Shown here: positions 18,586 through 28,593 of the stretch, in pieces
How positions within the stretch are numbered: position 1 is the stretch's first letter
How the letters are laid out: every line of letters starts with the position of its first letter
Assembly: GCA_024235895.1 (NCBI GenBank)
Contig: JACKLM010000003.1
Location: 124,001 to 188,000, forward strand
DNA length: 64,000 nt
Source of the DNA: Burkholderiaceae bacterium
GTDB taxonomy: Bacteria; Pseudomonadota; Gammaproteobacteria; Burkholderiales; Burkholderiaceae_C
Direction: 5' to 3'
Made by a program: the position numbers and the translations under genes
The notes under the pieces: model-generated
Seen by the model: only the letters and a program-made list of their open reading frames with translations
The model's database searches: none
What the model was told of the DNA's origin: nothing

Positions 18586-19833
18586 CTAGTGCGGAAGTGC
18601 TCCACGAGCCGGCGCGGATCCCCGGGTCATGGAGGTCGGGGTGTAGGCGGCGATGCGCCGGGCGGCGTCCAGACACTCGTCGACACCTGCCACGAGCGCC
18701 AGGCGCACCCGGCCGGCACCCGGGTTGGCGCCGTGCGCGTCGCGCGCGAGCAGACTGCCGGGCAGGACGGTCACATTGTATTGAGCGAACAGGCCGCGCG
18801 CCCACGCGATGTCGTCCCCCAGCTGCCCGTCGACACCGGGCACGCCGGCCCAGAGATAAAAGCCTGCATCGGGCAGCCGCACATCGAGGACTTCGGCCAG
18901 CAGCGGCGTGACGCGAACAAATTTCTCACGGTACAGCGCGCGGTTGGCCTGCACATGCGCCTCGTCGCCCCAGGCTGCGATGCTGGCCGCCGCCACCAGC
19001 GGGCTCATCGCGCTGCCGTGGTAGGTGCGGTACAGCCCGAAGGCCCGGATCCAGTCGGCGTCGCCGGCGACGAAGCCGGCGCGCAGCCCGGGGACATTGG
19101 AGCGCTTGGACAGGCTCGTGAAGGCGACCAGGCGGCGGAAGTCGCCACGCCCGAGCCGGGCCGCGGCCTCCAGCCCGCCCAGCGGCGGCGTGTCGGCGAA
19201 GTAGATCTCGGAGTAGCACTCGTCGCTGGCGATCACGAAACCGTGGCGGTCCGACAGCTCGAACAGCCGCGCCCACTCGACCAGCGGCATCACGGCGCCG
19301 GTCGGGTTGCCCGGCGAGCACACGTACAGCAGCTGCGTGCGCGCCCAGGTCGCCTCGTCGAGGCTGCCCCAGTCGGCGGCGAAGTTGCGCGCCGGGTCGC
19401 TGTTGGCGAACGCGGTGCGGGCACCTGCCAGCAGCGCGGCGCCCTCGTAGATCTGGTAGAAGGGATTCGGGCAGACGACGGTGGCACCGGGTCGCGACGC
19501 ATCGACCGCGACCTGGGCGAACGCGAACAGCGCCTCGCGCGAGCCGTTGACCGGCAGCAACTGGGTCGCCGGGTCGACCTCGACGCGGTAGCGTCGCTGC
19601 AGCCAGCCGGCGCAGGCCTCGCGCAGCGCCGGCGTGCCGCGCGTGGGCGGGTAGACCGACAGGCCCGGCATCGCACCGGCGATCGCCTGCGCGATCAGCG
19701 GCGGCGCGGCATGGCGAGGCTCGCCGATGCCGAGGTTGATCGGCGCCCGCGAGGCGTCGGGCTCGATGCCACGGACGATCTCGGCCCAGCGCTCGAACGG
19801 GTAGGGGTGGAGCTGGCCGAGCCTGGGGTTCAT
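18586..19833 (-). CDS. dapC: Succinyldiaminopimelate transaminase
   Basis: A 415-residue class I PLP aminotransferase converting N-succinyl-2-amino-6-ketopimelate to the diamine. NLGIGEPRH starts the fold; NPFYQIYEG, CSPGNPTGAVM and DECYSEIYF are in order; and the PLP lysine is in SLSKRSNVPGLRAG. The DapC subfamily call rests on family resemblance and on dapD starting 10 bases downstream. ATG 19833 (MNPRLGQLHPYPFERW) is the natural start; the frame extends upstream to 19926 without conserved residues. The last 15 residues (SMTRGSAPARGALPH) look like a non-conserved tail. Confidence 0.92.
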   Translation of the reverse strand: MNPRLGQLHPYPFERWAEIVRGIEPDASRAPINLGIGEPRHAAPPLIAQAIAGAMPGLSVYPPTRGTPALREACAGWLQRRYRVEVDPATQLLPVNGSREALFAFAQVAVDASRPGATVVCPNPFYQIYEGAALLAGARTAFANSDPARNFAADWGSLDEATWARTQLLYVCSPGNPTGAVMPLVEWARLFELSDRHGFVIASDECYSEIYFADTPPLGGLEAAARLGRGDFRRLVAFTSLSKRSNVPGLRAGFVAGDADWIRAFGLYRTYHGSAMSPLVAAASIAAWGDEAHVQANRALYREKFVRVTPLLAEVLDVRLPDAGFYLWAGVPGVDGQLGDDIAWARGLFAQYNVTVLPGSLLARDAHGANPGAGRVRLALVAGVDECLDAARRIAAYTPTSMTRGSAPARGALPH

Positions 19834-19892
19834 GCGCCCGATTATCCGGGCGCTGGCGTGGCGCCCCGAGGCCGGATGCGTGGCTGCGCTTC

Positions 19893-20231
19893 CTACAGCA
19901 GCAACCCGTCGTCCTGCAGCAGGCAATCGATGCGCGCGACCAGCGCATCGAGGTCGACGCCGCCGGCCTCGGTCGCCGCCGGCGCCACCTGCGCCGGCGT
20001 GGCCGGTGCGCTGGCCGCTGCCGCGGTCAGCGGCTGCTCGGCCAGCTTGTACGCCAGGTTCAGCGCCGCCAGCACCGCGATCCGCTCGCGCGCCTTGACC
20101 CGGCCGGCGTCGCGGATCGCGCTCATCTCGGTGTCGACCGCCGCCACCGCCGCGAGCAGCGAGGACTCGCCGCCCTCGGGGCAGCCGAGCACGTAGCTCT
20201 GGCCGAGGATGGTGGCCTCGATCTGCTTCAT
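19893..20231 (-). CDS. zapA: Cell division protein ZapA
   Basis: A 112-residue ZapA-family protein: MKQIEATILGQSYVLGCPEG forms the N-terminal globular part, and the helix AAVAAVDTEMSAIRDAGRV carries the typical spacing to ERIAVLAALNLAYKL. ZapA crosslinks FtsZ filaments at the division ring. After residue 75 an Ala/Pro-rich linker leads to a short helix, LDALVARIDCLL. Its start overlaps the ZapB-like gene (ATGA), so both are made from one mRNA. Confidence 0.9.
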   Translation of the reverse strand: MKQIEATILGQSYVLGCPEGGESSLLAAVAAVDTEMSAIRDAGRVKARERIAVLAALNLAYKLAEQPLTAAAASAPATPAQVAPAATEAGGVDLDALVARIDCLLQDDGLLL

Positions 20232-20428
20232 GCGGGGTCGTCCTCGGGCAGCCGCGCCAGCAGCGCGTCGATGCGGGTACGCGCGGCGGCCAGCCTGGCC
20301 TTGAGGCTGTCGCGCTCGGTCGTCACCGCCTCCAGCTCCTGCGCCAGCAGCGCGTGCGTGCGCTGCAGTTCCTCGTGGCGCAGCACCAGGCGTTCGATGC
20401 GTTCGGCGAGGTCGCGCAGCGTGGCCAT
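20228..20428 (-). CDS. ZapB-like coiled-coil protein (TIGR02449 type)
   Basis: A 66-residue protein that is almost entirely a coiled coil: heptads run from LRDLAERIERLVLRHEELQR to AAARTRIDALLARLPED. It overlaps the start of zapA by 4 bases (ATGA), the usual location of this small family next to zapA. By analogy with ZapB it may tie ZapA to the division ring; direct evidence is not in the sequence. Confidence 0.8.
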   Translation of the reverse strand: MATLRDLAERIERLVLRHEELQRTHALLAQELEAVTTERDSLKARLAAARTRIDALLARLPEDDPA

Positions 20429-20471
20429 CGGGGCGGGGCTTGGAGGGTGGCGACAGGTCGACGCCGGGGCG

Positions 20472-21113
20472 TCAGCGTGCGGCGGATTGTAGGCGCGCGT
20501 GGTCGCACCAGGGCCGCACCGCGCAGACCTCGCAGCGCGGGCGCCGCGCCAGGCACACGTAGCGCCCGTGCAGGATCAGCCAGTGGTGCGCGTGCTGCAG
20601 GTAGGGGGCCGGCACCCGCGCGAGCAGCCCCTGCTCGACCTCCGCCGGCGTGCGCCCCGGGGCCAGCCCGGCGCGGTTGGCGACGCGGAAGACATGCGTG
20701 TCGACCGCGATCGTCGGCTCGCCGAAGGCGACGTTGAGCACGACGTTGGCGGTCTTGCGGCCGACGCCGGGCAGCGCCTCCAGCGCCGCGCGGTCGCGCG
20801 GCACGGCGCCGCCGTGGCGCTCGAGCAGCAGGCGGCAGGTCTGCAGCAGGTTGCCCGCCTTGGTGCGGTACAGCCCGATGCTGCGGATGTGCGCGGTCAG
20901 CCCGTCCAGCCCCAGCGCGAGCATGGCCCGCGGCGTCGGCGCACGCGCGAACAGCGCCCGCGTGGCCTTGTTGACGCTGGTGTCGGTCGCCTGCGCCGAC
21001 AGCAGCACCGCCGCCAGCAGCTCGAAGACGCTCGTGTAGACCAGCTCGCTGCGCGGGTGCGGGTTGGCCGCCGCGAGCGCGGCGAAGAAGGCCTGGACGT
21101 CGGCGTCCGTCAT
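20472..21113 (-). CDS. nth: Endonuclease III
   Basis: A 213-residue DNA glycosylase/AP lyase that removes oxidised pyrimidines. The helix-hairpin-helix LPGVGRKTANVVLN carries catalytic Lys120, and VDTHVFR carries Asp138. The [4Fe-4S] cluster ligands are C187, C194, C197 and C203. All six positions fall at the E. coli numbers, confirming start ATG 21113. The start overlaps the stop of the RnfB-like gene (ATGA). Confidence 0.97.
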   Translation of the reverse strand: MTDADVQAFFAALAAANPHPRSELVYTSVFELLAAVLLSAQATDTSVNKATRALFARAPTPRAMLALGLDGLTAHIRSIGLYRTKAGNLLQTCRLLLERHGGAVPRDRAALEALPGVGRKTANVVLNVAFGEPTIAVDTHVFRVANRAGLAPGRTPAEVEQGLLARVPAPYLQHAHHWLILHGRYVCLARRPRCEVCAVRPWCDHARLQSAAR

Positions 21114-21754
21114 GCGTCGCCTGCGCCCCGCGGGACCTGCAGCGCGGTGAGCCGGGCGGACGCGCGCGCGGCCATGCGCGCGTCGTGCTCGCGCTGTTGG
21201 CGCGCGAGGCGCTCGCCGTGCCAGACGTAGCGCTGGCGTGCCGCGTCGGCCTGCACCTCGCTCCAGGCGGCCCATCCGGTCCGGTCGCCGGTCACCGGCC
21301 GCATCGCGATGCAGTCGACCGGGCAGGCCGGCACGCACAGCGCGCAGCCGGTGCACTCGGCGTCGATCACGGTGTGCATCTGCCTGGTCGCGCCGACGAT
21401 GCAATCGACCGGGCAGGCCTTGATGCACAGCGTGCAGCCCGTGCAGCCGGCCTCGTCGACGAGTGCGACCGCGCGCGGGCCCTCGACGCCGTGTGCCGGG
21501 TCCAGCGGCCGCGGCGCGAGGCCGGTCAGCCGCGCCAGGCGCGCGATGCCTTCGGCACCGCCCGGCGGGCAGCGGTCGATCCCGGCTGCGCCGGCGGCGA
21601 TCGCTTCGGCGTAGCGGCGGCAGTCGGGGAAGCCGCAGCGCGTGCACTGCGTCTGCGGCAACGCGGCGTCGATGGCCTCGACCCGTGCGGCGAGCCGGCC
21701 GCGATCCGGCGACGGGTCTCGCGGTGCGGCGTCGGCGGCTGCGGGCTCGGTCAC
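21110..21754 (-). CDS. RnfB/RsxB-type ferredoxin subunit
   Basis: About 214 residues. It begins with a Fe-S motif (TQCTRCGFPDCRRYAEAI, then DRCPPGG), as in RnfB's second domain. Two CxxCxxCxxxCP ferredoxin clusters follow (CTGCTLCIKACPVDCI and CTGCALCVPACPVDCI), and the tail is charged and helical (ERLARQQREHDARMAARAS). The N-terminal membrane anchor of classical RnfB is missing. Such short versions sit next to nth in many betaproteobacteria without the other rnf genes. It probably carries electrons in the cytoplasm. GTG 21754 gives the sensible start; ATG 21784 is an alternative. Coupled to nth. Confidence 0.85.
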   Translation of the reverse strand: MTEPAAADAAPRDPSPDRGRLAARVEAIDAALPQTQCTRCGFPDCRRYAEAIAAGAAGIDRCPPGGAEGIARLARLTGLAPRPLDPAHGVEGPRAVALVDEAGCTGCTLCIKACPVDCIVGATRQMHTVIDAECTGCALCVPACPVDCIAMRPVTGDRTGWAAWSEVQADAARQRYVWHGERLARQQREHDARMAARASARLTALQVPRGAGDA

Positions 21755-21799
21755 GCGCCGATTATCGGCGCGGCGCCGGCGCACGCCGGGCGCGCGGCC

Positions 21800-23095
21800 T
21801 CAGCGCACGCGACGGATCGCAGTGCGCCGGCGCGGCTCGGCGGCCTCGGCCGGTCGCGGGTGCCGTTCGATGAAGGCCTTGATGCGCGGGTAGACCATCT
21901 CGCGCCAGCGGCGGCCGGAGAAGATGCCGTAGTGGCCGGCGCCGGGGACGTCGTAGTGGACGCGCCGCTCGCGCGGGATGCCGGTGCACAGGTCGTGCGC
22001 CGCCTGCGTCTGGCCGGCGCCGGAGATGTCGTCGAGCTCGCCCTCGATCGTCATCAGCGCGCTGGTGGCGATGTCCTGCGGCCGCACCTGCTCGTCGCCG
22101 ACCCACCAGCTGCCGTTCATCAGCGCAAAGTCCTGGAAGACGGTCTTGATCGTGTCCAGGTAGTACTCGGCCGGCATGTCGAGCACGGCGTTGTATTCGT
22201 CGTAGAACTTGCGGTGCGCGTCGGCGCTCTCGCCGTCGCCGCGGATCATGTCGCGGAAGTAGTCGTAGTGCGACGAGACATGGCGGTCCGGGTTCATGGC
22301 GACGAATCCGGCGTGCTGCAGGAAGCCCGGGTAGACGCGGCGGCCGGCGCCGGGGTAGTTCGGCGGCACCCGGTAGATGACGTTGTTCTCGAACCAGCTG
22401 TGGCTCTTGGCGGTCGCCAGCGTGTTGACCGCGGTGGCGCTGCGGCGGGCGTCGATCGGGCCGCCCATCATCGTCAGCGTCGGCGGCGTGGCCTCGCCGC
22501 GGCTGGCCATCAGCGAGACCGCCGCCAGCACCGGCACCGTGGGCTGGCACACCGAGATCACGTGCGCGTCGGCGCCGATGTGGCGGATGAACGCCTGCAC
22601 GTAGCGGACGTAATCGTCGAGGTGGAACGGACCCTGGTCCGCCGGCACCATGCGGGCGTCGGTCCAGTCGGTGATGTAGACCTTGTGGTCGCGCAGCAGG
22701 CAGCGCACGGTGTCGCGCAGCAGCGTCGCGTGGTGACCCGACAGCGGTGCGACGACGAGCACGGTGGGCTGCGTCTTCATCAGCGCCAGCGCCTGCGGGT
22801 TGTCGGTGAAGCGCTTGAATCGCAGCAGCCGGCAGAACGGCTTGGCCAGCGCGAGCTGCTCCTGCACGGCGACCTCGACGCCATCGGCGACCTTGGCGCT
22901 GGTGATGTCGAAGGCGGGCTTCTCGTACTCCTTGGCCAGCCGGTGCAGCAGGTCGAAGGAGGCCGAGACGCGCTCGGACATCGGCAGGTGCGCGAACGGC
23001 GACAGCGGGTGGTCGTACAGCTTGGCCGCCGCGCTGGCGAATTCGGCAAAGGGCGACATCAGCGCGCGCTGCGTCTCGTAGATCTGGTACAGCAT
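21800..23095 (-). CDS. phaZ: Intracellular poly(3-hydroxybutyrate) depolymerase
   Basis: A 431-residue PhaZ1-type depolymerase, N-terminus MLYQIYETQRALMSPFAEFA. The nucleophile is the characteristic cysteine in VISVCQPTVPVLAAV. The catalytic Asp is in EGELDDISGAGQT and the His in DVPGAGHYGIFSG. It mobilises stored polyhydroxybutyrate granules, so the organism makes PHB. ATG 23095 is the family start. The last 25 residues are Arg/Pro rich. A palindrome and a TATAGT box lie just upstream, suggesting PhaR-type control. Confidence 0.93.
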   Translation of the reverse strand: MLYQIYETQRALMSPFAEFASAAAKLYDHPLSPFAHLPMSERVSASFDLLHRLAKEYEKPAFDITSAKVADGVEVAVQEQLALAKPFCRLLRFKRFTDNPQALALMKTQPTVLVVAPLSGHHATLLRDTVRCLLRDHKVYITDWTDARMVPADQGPFHLDDYVRYVQAFIRHIGADAHVISVCQPTVPVLAAVSLMASRGEATPPTLTMMGGPIDARRSATAVNTLATAKSHSWFENNVIYRVPPNYPGAGRRVYPGFLQHAGFVAMNPDRHVSSHYDYFRDMIRGDGESADAHRKFYDEYNAVLDMPAEYYLDTIKTVFQDFALMNGSWWVGDEQVRPQDIATSALMTIEGELDDISGAGQTQAAHDLCTGIPRERRVHYDVPGAGHYGIFSGRRWREMVYPRIKAFIERHPRPAEAAEPRRRTAIRRVR

Positions 23096-23121
23096 GCGGG
23101 ACCTCTCGGGTCAGGGGCGGA

Positions 23122-23158
23122 GGTTTTGTGCAGTGCAGCAAAACCGGGTGCGACTATA
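23122..23158 (-). promoter_or_regulatory. phaZ: Candidate phaZ promoter -10 with palindromic operator
   Basis: Reading on the minus strand, TATAGT (23158-23153) is a good -10, with a start point expected near 23146. Immediately downstream is the inverted repeat GGTTTTG-N10-CAAAACC (23122-23145), whose core carries TGCACTGCA. The TGCA-rich dyad resembles the targets of the PHB regulator PhaR; binding is inferred only from position and pattern. Confidence 0.4.
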
Positions 23159-23241
23159 GCGCGTCCGGGGCCTTCGCGTGCGATCGTGCCACGGCATGGC
23201 GGGCGCCGAAGGCCGGAACAGCCCGAGCCTCGACGCCGCGT

Positions 23242-24438
23242 CTACATGACGGCGACGATCGCGCGAACGACAGCGTCCAGGTTGCCGCCGTTGAGCGCGG
23301 CCACGCAGATCCGCCCCGAGTCGACGCCGTAGACGCCGTACTCGCTGCGCAGCCGCTGCATCTGCGCCGTCGACAGCCCCGAGTAGCTGAACATGCCCTT
23401 CTGGCGCGTGATGTAGGCGAGGTCCTGCGTCACGCCGGCGGCCTGCAGCCCTGCGCGCAGCCGCTCGCGCATCGCGCGGATGCGCTCGCGCATGCCGGCG
23501 AGCTCGCGCTCCCACAGCGCGCGCAGCGCCGGCGTCGTCAGCACGGTGGCGACGACCTGGGCGCCGAAGGTCGGCGGGCTGGAGTAGTTGGTCCGGATCG
23601 TGACCTTGAGCTGCGACAGCACGCGCGCCGCCTCGTCGCGGTCGGCGCACACGACCGACAGCGCGCCGACGCGCTCGCCGTATAGCGAGAAGCTCTTCGA
23701 GAACGAGGACGCGACGAGGAAGTCGACCCCGGCGTCGAGAAACTGCCGCACCGCGGCGCCATCCCCGGCGATGCCGTCGCCGAATCCCTGGTAGGCCAGG
23801 TCGACGAAGGCGACCAGGCCGCGCGCCTGGACCACGCCGACCACCTGCGCCCACTGGTCCGGCTCCAGGTCGCAGCCGGTCGGGTTGTGGCAGCAGGCGT
23901 GCAGCACGACGATGGTGCCGGGGGCGGCCTCGCGCAGCGCCGCCAGCATGGCGTCGAAGCGCACACCGCGCGTCGCGGCGTCGTAGTAGGGGTAGGTCGC
24001 GACCTCGAAGCCCGCGCGCGCGAACAGCGCGCGGTGGTTCTCCCAGCTCGGGTCGCTGATCAGCACCCGCGCGCCCGGGCCCAGCGCGTGCAGGAAGTCG
24101 GCGCCGACCTTCAGCGCCCCGGTGCCGCCCAGCGTCTGCACGGTGGCGATGCGGCCGGCGGCGACCGTCGGGTGGCCCGCGCCGAAGACCAGCTCCTGCA
24201 CCGCGCGGTCGTAGGCGGCGATGCCGTCGATCGGCAGGTAGCCGTGCGGCCTGGGCGCGGCCAGCAGCTGCTGCTCGGCCTGCTGCACGCAGTCCAGCAG
24301 CGGCAGCCGGCCCTGCTCGTCGAAATAGACGCCGACGCCCAGGTTGACCTTGTCGGCGCGGGTGTCGGCGACGAACTGCTCGGTCAGGCCCAGGATCGGG
24401 TCGCGCGGCGCCATCGTGACCGCGGAAAGAAGCGACAT
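23242..24438 (-). CDS. Aromatic/aspartate amino acid aminotransferase
   Basis: A 398-residue class I PLP aminotransferase of the AspC/TyrB group, about the usual 396. DPILGLTEQFVADTRADKVN and NLGVGVYFDEQG begin the fold. HACCHNPTGCDL, DLAYQGFGDGI and the PLP lysine in SSFSKSFSLYGERVGAL follow, with the C-terminal Arg in SGRICVAALN. It converts aspartate or aromatic amino acids to 2-oxo acids with 2-oxoglutarate. AspC or TyrB specificity cannot be separated by eye. It is divergent from uvrB. Confidence 0.92.
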   Translation of the reverse strand: MSLLSAVTMAPRDPILGLTEQFVADTRADKVNLGVGVYFDEQGRLPLLDCVQQAEQQLLAAPRPHGYLPIDGIAAYDRAVQELVFGAGHPTVAAGRIATVQTLGGTGALKVGADFLHALGPGARVLISDPSWENHRALFARAGFEVATYPYYDAATRGVRFDAMLAALREAAPGTIVVLHACCHNPTGCDLEPDQWAQVVGVVQARGLVAFVDLAYQGFGDGIAGDGAAVRQFLDAGVDFLVASSFSKSFSLYGERVGALSVVCADRDEAARVLSQLKVTIRTNYSSPPTFGAQVVATVLTTPALRALWERELAGMRERIRAMRERLRAGLQAAGVTQDLAYITRQKGMFSYSGLSTAQMQRLRSEYGVYGVDSGRICVAALNGGNLDAVVRAIVAVM

Positions 24439-24526
24439 GGAGGTTTCCTTCGGGAATGCGCTAGGCTCGCCGGTTGCTCCGCCTGCATCCTCGTCCGCGG
24501 GCCGGCCGTGCGAATTCTAGGAGGCT

Positions 24527-24559
24527 GTCGGGCTTGGGGAGGGCCTCCCCAAGCCCGAC
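24527..24559. promoter_or_regulatory. Near-perfect 33-base palindrome between aminotransferase and uvrB
   Basis: GTCGGGCTTGGGGAGG (24527-24542), one base, then CCTCCCCAAGCCCGAC (24544-24559): 16-base arms without mismatch. It lies 52 bases before the uvrB start and about 90 before the divergent aminotransferase start. It could be an operator, a repeat unit or an RNA hairpin; there is no U-run on either side, so a simple terminator is unlikely. Confidence 0.6.
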
Positions 24560-24611
24560 GGCGTTCCAGGGACGACCCGGACCCGTGCCGCAGCCTGCCG
24601 TCCGATCACCC

Positions 24612-26747
<2,136 letters not shown>

Positions 26748-26815
26748 GCGCCCCCGCCCGGCCGCTCCGAAGGGGGCGCTCCGTCCCGCCTGGCGGGACC
26801 GCGCGCAGCGCGAGG
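26748..26815. repeat. GC-rich palindromic spacer between uvrB and the phosphatase gene
   Basis: GCGCCCCC (26748-26755) pairs with GGGGGCGC (26772-26779). Next, GTCCCGCC (26783-26790) pairs with GGCGGGAC (26792-26799). A third small stem, GCGCGCAGCGCG, follows. Such C-rich/G-rich stem units are common spacers in Burkholderiales; a related-looking unit lies at the end of nuoF. Confidence 0.55.
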
Positions 26816-26823
26816 GTGCAGAC

Positions 26824-27342
26824 GTGAAACGCTGGTTCGGCAAGCCGGCGCCGGCGCCCGAGATCGCAGTGCTGATGGTCTGCATGGGCAACATCTGCCG
26901 CTCGCCGACCGCCGAGGCCATGCTGCGCGCGAAACTGGCTGCCGCGGGGCTGGCCGCGCGCGTGCACGTCGACTCGGCCGGCACGCATGGCTACCACGTC
27001 GGTGACCCCCCGGATGCGCGCGCGCAGCGTCACGCGCGCACCCGTGGCGTCGACCTGTCGGCCCTGCGCGCGCGCCGTGTCGTCGAGGGCGACTTCGACC
27101 GCTTCGACCTCGTGCTGGCGATGGACGAGGACAACCTGGCCGAGTTGCAGCGGCTCGGCCCGGCGGACCACCCGAACCGGCCGCGGCTGCTGCTGGAGTT
27201 CGCCTCGCGCGCCGCTGCGCGCGAGGTGCCCGACCCGTATTTCGGCGGTCCGGAAGGCTTCGAGCATGTCCTCGACCTGATCGAGGACGCCTGCGACGGC
27301 CTGGTCGATCATCTGCGTGGGCGGCTCGAAGGGGCGGCCTGA
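26824..27342 (+). CDS. Low-molecular-weight protein-tyrosine phosphatase
   Basis: A 172-residue LMW-PTP. The P-loop VCMGNICRSPT (CX5R, Cys20 and Arg26) starts the fold, and the general-acid Asp is in EVPDPYFGG. HVDSAGTHGYHVGDPPDARA and LVLAMDEDNL are family blocks. Start GTG 26824 gives a short cap, MKRWFGKPAPAPE, before the first strand. In proteobacteria these enzymes dephosphorylate tyrosine kinases of polysaccharide export or other phosphoproteins; no kinase gene is nearby. Between uvrB and iscR on the same strand. Confidence 0.9.
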   Translation: MKRWFGKPAPAPEIAVLMVCMGNICRSPTAEAMLRAKLAAAGLAARVHVDSAGTHGYHVGDPPDARAQRHARTRGVDLSALRARRVVEGDFDRFDLVLAMDEDNLAELQRLGPADHPNRPRLLLEFASRAAAREVPDPYFGGPEGFEHVLDLIEDACDGLVDHLRGRLEGAA

Positions 27343-27467
27343 GCGCCCGGCGTTCCGGGGCGGCCGGGTGCTGCACCGGGAGCCGGGCTGGCCCGCGCCG
27401 CAGGCGGCTTGGGGCCGGGACAGGGAACTCGGCGGGCGGTTTCCGACCAAAAGACTCGGACTCCGAT

Positions 27468-27492
27468 ATACTTGAGTGAACCGCTCGGTTAT
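27468..27492 (+). promoter_or_regulatory. iscR: IscR type 1 binding site at the iscR promoter
   Basis: ATACTTGAGT, four bases, then CGCTCGGTTAT resembles the 25-bp type 1 IscR site (ATAnnTTGACTA...ACTCnnGTAT). Its left end overlaps a likely -10 (TATACT, 27467-27472). This fits feedback repression of iscR by holo-IscR. Judged by eye against the consensus. Confidence 0.55.
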
Positions 27493-27615
27493 CGGTGCGA
27501 TCCTGGAGTTTCAGGGACGGCGAAGACAGGCACGGTTGCCGTCCGCAGCGCCCGAAACCGCGACCGCCGCCCGGGCCGGCCGGCATCCGATGCAAGCTCA
27601 ATCAAGGAGAACGCC

Positions 27616-28149
27616 ATGCGACTGACGACCAAGGGCCGATTTGCCGTCACGGCGATGATCGATCTCGCGCTGCGCTCGCATTCGGGGCCGGTCGCGCTGG
27701 CCGCGATCAGCCAGCGGCAGCAGATCTCGCTGTCCTACCTGGAGCAGCTGTTCGGCAAGCTGCGCCGGCACGAACTCGTCGAGAGCACGCGCGGGCCGGG
27801 CGGCGGCTATTCGCTGGGGCGTGCGGCCGACGACATCACGGTGGCCGACATCATCGTCGCCGTCGACGAGCCGATCGACGCCACCGGCTGCGGTGGCAAG
27901 GAAAACTGCATGGGCGACGACGTGGGCCGGTGCATGACGCACGACCTGTGGACCAACCTGAATGCGAAGATGATCGAGTACCTGGACTCGATCTCGCTGA
28001 AGAAGCTGGTGGACGACCAGCTCGAGCGCGGGATCTCGATCGAGGAGGCGCCGGTCAAGCGCGCGATCTCGACCGCACCGGTGGTCAAGCCGCTGAAGGT
28101 GACGGCACCGAACTCGGTCTTCGCGCTCGGCTCGGCGTTGAGCAAGTGA
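27616..28149 (+). CDS. iscR: Fe-S cluster assembly transcription factor IscR
   Basis: A 177-residue Rrf2-family regulator. The winged helix starts MRLTTKGRFAVTAMIDLALR and continues to STRGPGGGYSLGR. Three Cys ligands for the [2Fe-2S] cluster are in GCGGKENCMGDDVGRCMTHD, with the His following. It represses the isc genes when the cell has enough clusters. AAGGAG is 7 bases before ATG 27616. A type 1 site lies about 125 bases upstream. The next gene is iscA, not iscS, which is unusual. Confidence 0.95.
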   Translation: MRLTTKGRFAVTAMIDLALRSHSGPVALAAISQRQQISLSYLEQLFGKLRRHELVESTRGPGGGYSLGRAADDITVADIIVAVDEPIDATGCGGKENCMGDDVGRCMTHDLWTNLNAKMIEYLDSISLKKLVDDQLERGISIEEAPVKRAISTAPVVKPLKVTAPNSVFALGSALSK

Positions 28150-28189
28150 TCGGGCGGCCCGCGCGCGCACCGTCACGGAGGTTGAAGTC

Positions 28190-28513
28190 ATGGCTGTCAC
28201 ACTGACCGAATCGGCGGCGCGGCATGTGTCGCGCAACCTGCAGCGACGCGGCAAGGGCGTCGGCGTCCGTCTGGGCGTCAAGACCAGCGGCTGCTCGGGG
28301 CTGGCCTACGAGCTCGAATATGCCGATGCGGTCGCGCCCGGCGATATCGTCTTCGAGGCGCACGGCGTCAAGCTGCTGGTCGACCCGAAGAACCTGCCGT
28401 TCGTCGACGGCACCCAGCTCGACTTCGTGCGCGAGGGCCTGAACGAGGGCTTCAGGTTCAACAACCCGCGCGAGAAGGACCGCTGCGGCTGCGGCGAGTC
28501 GTTCCGGGTCTGA
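28190..28513 (+). CDS. iscA: A-type Fe-S carrier IscA
   Basis: A 107-residue A-type carrier. The three invariant Cys are C35 (TSGCSG), C99 and C101 (CGCGESF). It takes clusters from the scaffold IscU and hands them to apoproteins. GGAGG precedes ATG 28190. It follows iscR after 41 bases and is probably cotranscribed. ErpA is the main alternative label, but the operon position favours IscA. Confidence 0.88.
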   Translation: MAVTLTESAARHVSRNLQRRGKGVGVRLGVKTSGCSGLAYELEYADAVAPGDIVFEAHGVKLLVDPKNLPFVDGTQLDFVREGLNEGFRFNNPREKDRCGCGESFRV

Positions 28514-28593
28514 CCGCGCCAGGGGGCGTTCCGCGCGACGTAGGGGCGAATCGCAGCCGGCTCCGATCGGCCGGCCCCGTACACTGCCCGCCG

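Noticed and set aside
19834..19892. 6S RNA downstream of zapA
   Set aside because: 6S RNA often lies after zapA, but only 59 bases are available here before dapC, far too few.
23118..23150. Terminator for the aminotransferase gene
   Set aside because: The dyad has no T-run on the minus strand and sits at the phaZ start point, so an operator is more likely.
24461..24611. LexA box upstream of uvrB
   Set aside because: uvrB is SOS-controlled in some bacteria, but no CTG-N10-CAG was found; the palindrome there is of a different type.
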